In this document: positions 63,201 to 64,000 of the stretch, in pieces
Numbering within the stretch: position 1 is the stretch's first letter
How the letters are laid out: each line of letters starts with the position of its first letter
NCBI GenBank assembly: GCA_028551475.1
Contig: CM052357.1
Span: 30,215,745-30,279,744, forward strand
DNA: 64,000 nt
Direction: 5' to 3'
Source of the DNA: Casuarina equisetifolia
Taxonomy: Eukaryota; Streptophyta; Magnoliopsida; Fagales; Casuarinaceae
Made by a program: the position numbers and the translations under genes
Notes under the pieces: model-generated
The model's database searches: none
The model's input: the letters and a program-made list of their open reading frames with translations, nothing else
Told to the model about the DNA's origin: nothing

Positions 63201-64000
63201 TCTCCCTTGAAGTAGAATGTTGCCCAATTGGCCAATGTGCTTGAAATGCAAAGCTATCACTAGTGTTGCTCTAACCACCATGCTAAGAATGCTAATCAAC
63301 ATCATGTTTGGGGAGGGCATGGGTCCTTTCCATACTTGAAAGCTCCTTTCAGAATTGGACCATCATGTGAAGAGTTTGGAATTTTATTGAAACTATAGGA
63401 AAAAACTTTGTGGTTTATCTTTTTGGTTATGAGCACAAAGGCAAGTGTTGATTCCACAATTGCACTTGTTGCAGGAGTAGTGGATGGACGCTTGGTGTGA
63501 TTTGAGCTCACCTCAAAGGCCTTTTAGCTGTACAAAAAAATTTGAAGTCTGACCTAGTTGCATTGCTCAACAATTTTAGCTCATTAATGGTCTTTTTCAA
63601 ACCAATTTTTAAGTACTAGTGACTTTATCAAAGCTACCCTTCAATATTGATCATATCTCGATGACTAAAGGAAGTTGAAAAACCATACTCTTGAGGGTTG
63701 GGTTGACATAATGCATTAGCTAAATTTTCTCCAACATGACCTTGGTCCAATTTTTGGGCCTTTTTTTTGTTTTGCCAGTTGGTCGTGGCAATTTCCTAGT
63801 AAGAAATCTCATTTTGTTCCAAGCAAGGGGCATCATCTTCACTTGGTTACTCCAAATTGCCTAGTTAGCATTGCCTATCAATTTCTTGAAGCCAATGCTA
63901 ATAGGTTGGAGATCAGTGACCAATAAGTTGTAAGGGTCATGTGGGGCCAAGGGGATAGAGGTGGAGGAAGTGTTCAGTGCAAACATTGCTAGTAGTGTTT
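60233..64000 (-). mobile_element. Decayed Ty1/copia retrotransposon, internal region (partial)
   Basis: Minus-strand fragments follow copia order from the right edge. A gag part lies near 63990-63700, with NYAIWSNQVKM-like sequence. A protease part lies near 62650, with WIINFRAIDHIT in place of the WIIDSGA-type active site, so the catalytic Asp-Ser-Gly is lost. Pre-integrase motifs GLGKAKWGL (about 62380) and WHKRLGH (about 62200) follow. A reverse transcriptase part near 60798-60600 has HKARFVVKGF and later FSPVV. An RNase H part lies near 60460-60290, with TRRSTT and SKKQPT-like words. Many in-frame stops make it non-functional. The 5' LTR and primer site lie beyond the window. Confidence 0.85.

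Overview
The window is nuclear DNA from a flowering plant. Its genes are split by GT-AG introns, the intergenic DNA is AT-rich, and the proteins are plant families: patellins, a plant-type TCP11 protein, a chloroplast-type dienelactone hydrolase. Retroelement debris and microsatellites are present. The protein sequences look like a woody core eudicot (grapevine-like), but the species cannot be proved from this DNA alone. There are no CRISPR, operon or prokaryotic features.

Left half (1-34 kb), gene-rich. A ten-exon T-complex protein 11 (TCP11) gene (+, 1567-10710) faces, tail to tail, a five-exon RING/DUF1232 E3 ligase gene (-, 14714-11865). The RING gene stands head to head with a thymidylate kinase gene (+, 16186-19700). 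Then come a LON-substrate-binding-domain protein (+, 20882-23805), fragments of an old pararetrovirus-like polyprotein (about 24.15-25.3 kb), a dienelactone-hydrolase-family protein (+, 25471-27722), an orphan PPR fragment (28.7 kb) and the MICOS subunit Mic10 (-, 33708-31282).

Right half. Two patellin genes (phosphoinositide-binding SEC14-GOLD proteins) lie tail to tail (+, 35275-37226 and -, 51640-49381), separated by 12 kb with no recognisable gene. Beyond 51.7 kb is about 8 kb of AT-rich DNA without a supported gene. From about 59.97 kb to the right edge lies a decayed Ty1/copia element on the minus strand: 3' LTR, RNase H, RT, integrase, protease and gag remnants. Its 5' LTR falls outside the window.

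The genes are mostly housekeeping and do not form one pathway. As far as I recall, RING/DUF1232, Mic10 and two patellins are also neighbours in Arabidopsis chromosome 1 (around At1g72150-At1g72175), so this looks like a conserved block interrupted here by three other genes. All exon sums are divisible by three and all splice phases agree. One TCP11 junction (exon 6/7) is ambiguous.

The most interesting regulatory signal is a perfect 22-bp inverted repeat just upstream of the thymidylate kinase gene. Each arm carries an E2F-type core (TTTGCCGC), which fits an S-phase nucleotide-synthesis gene. Other points are a duplicated RING half-exon with its own splice donor, a splice donor buried in a GT microsatellite, and a 15-nt last coding exon in Mic10. 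I found no convincing undescribed multi-gene system.
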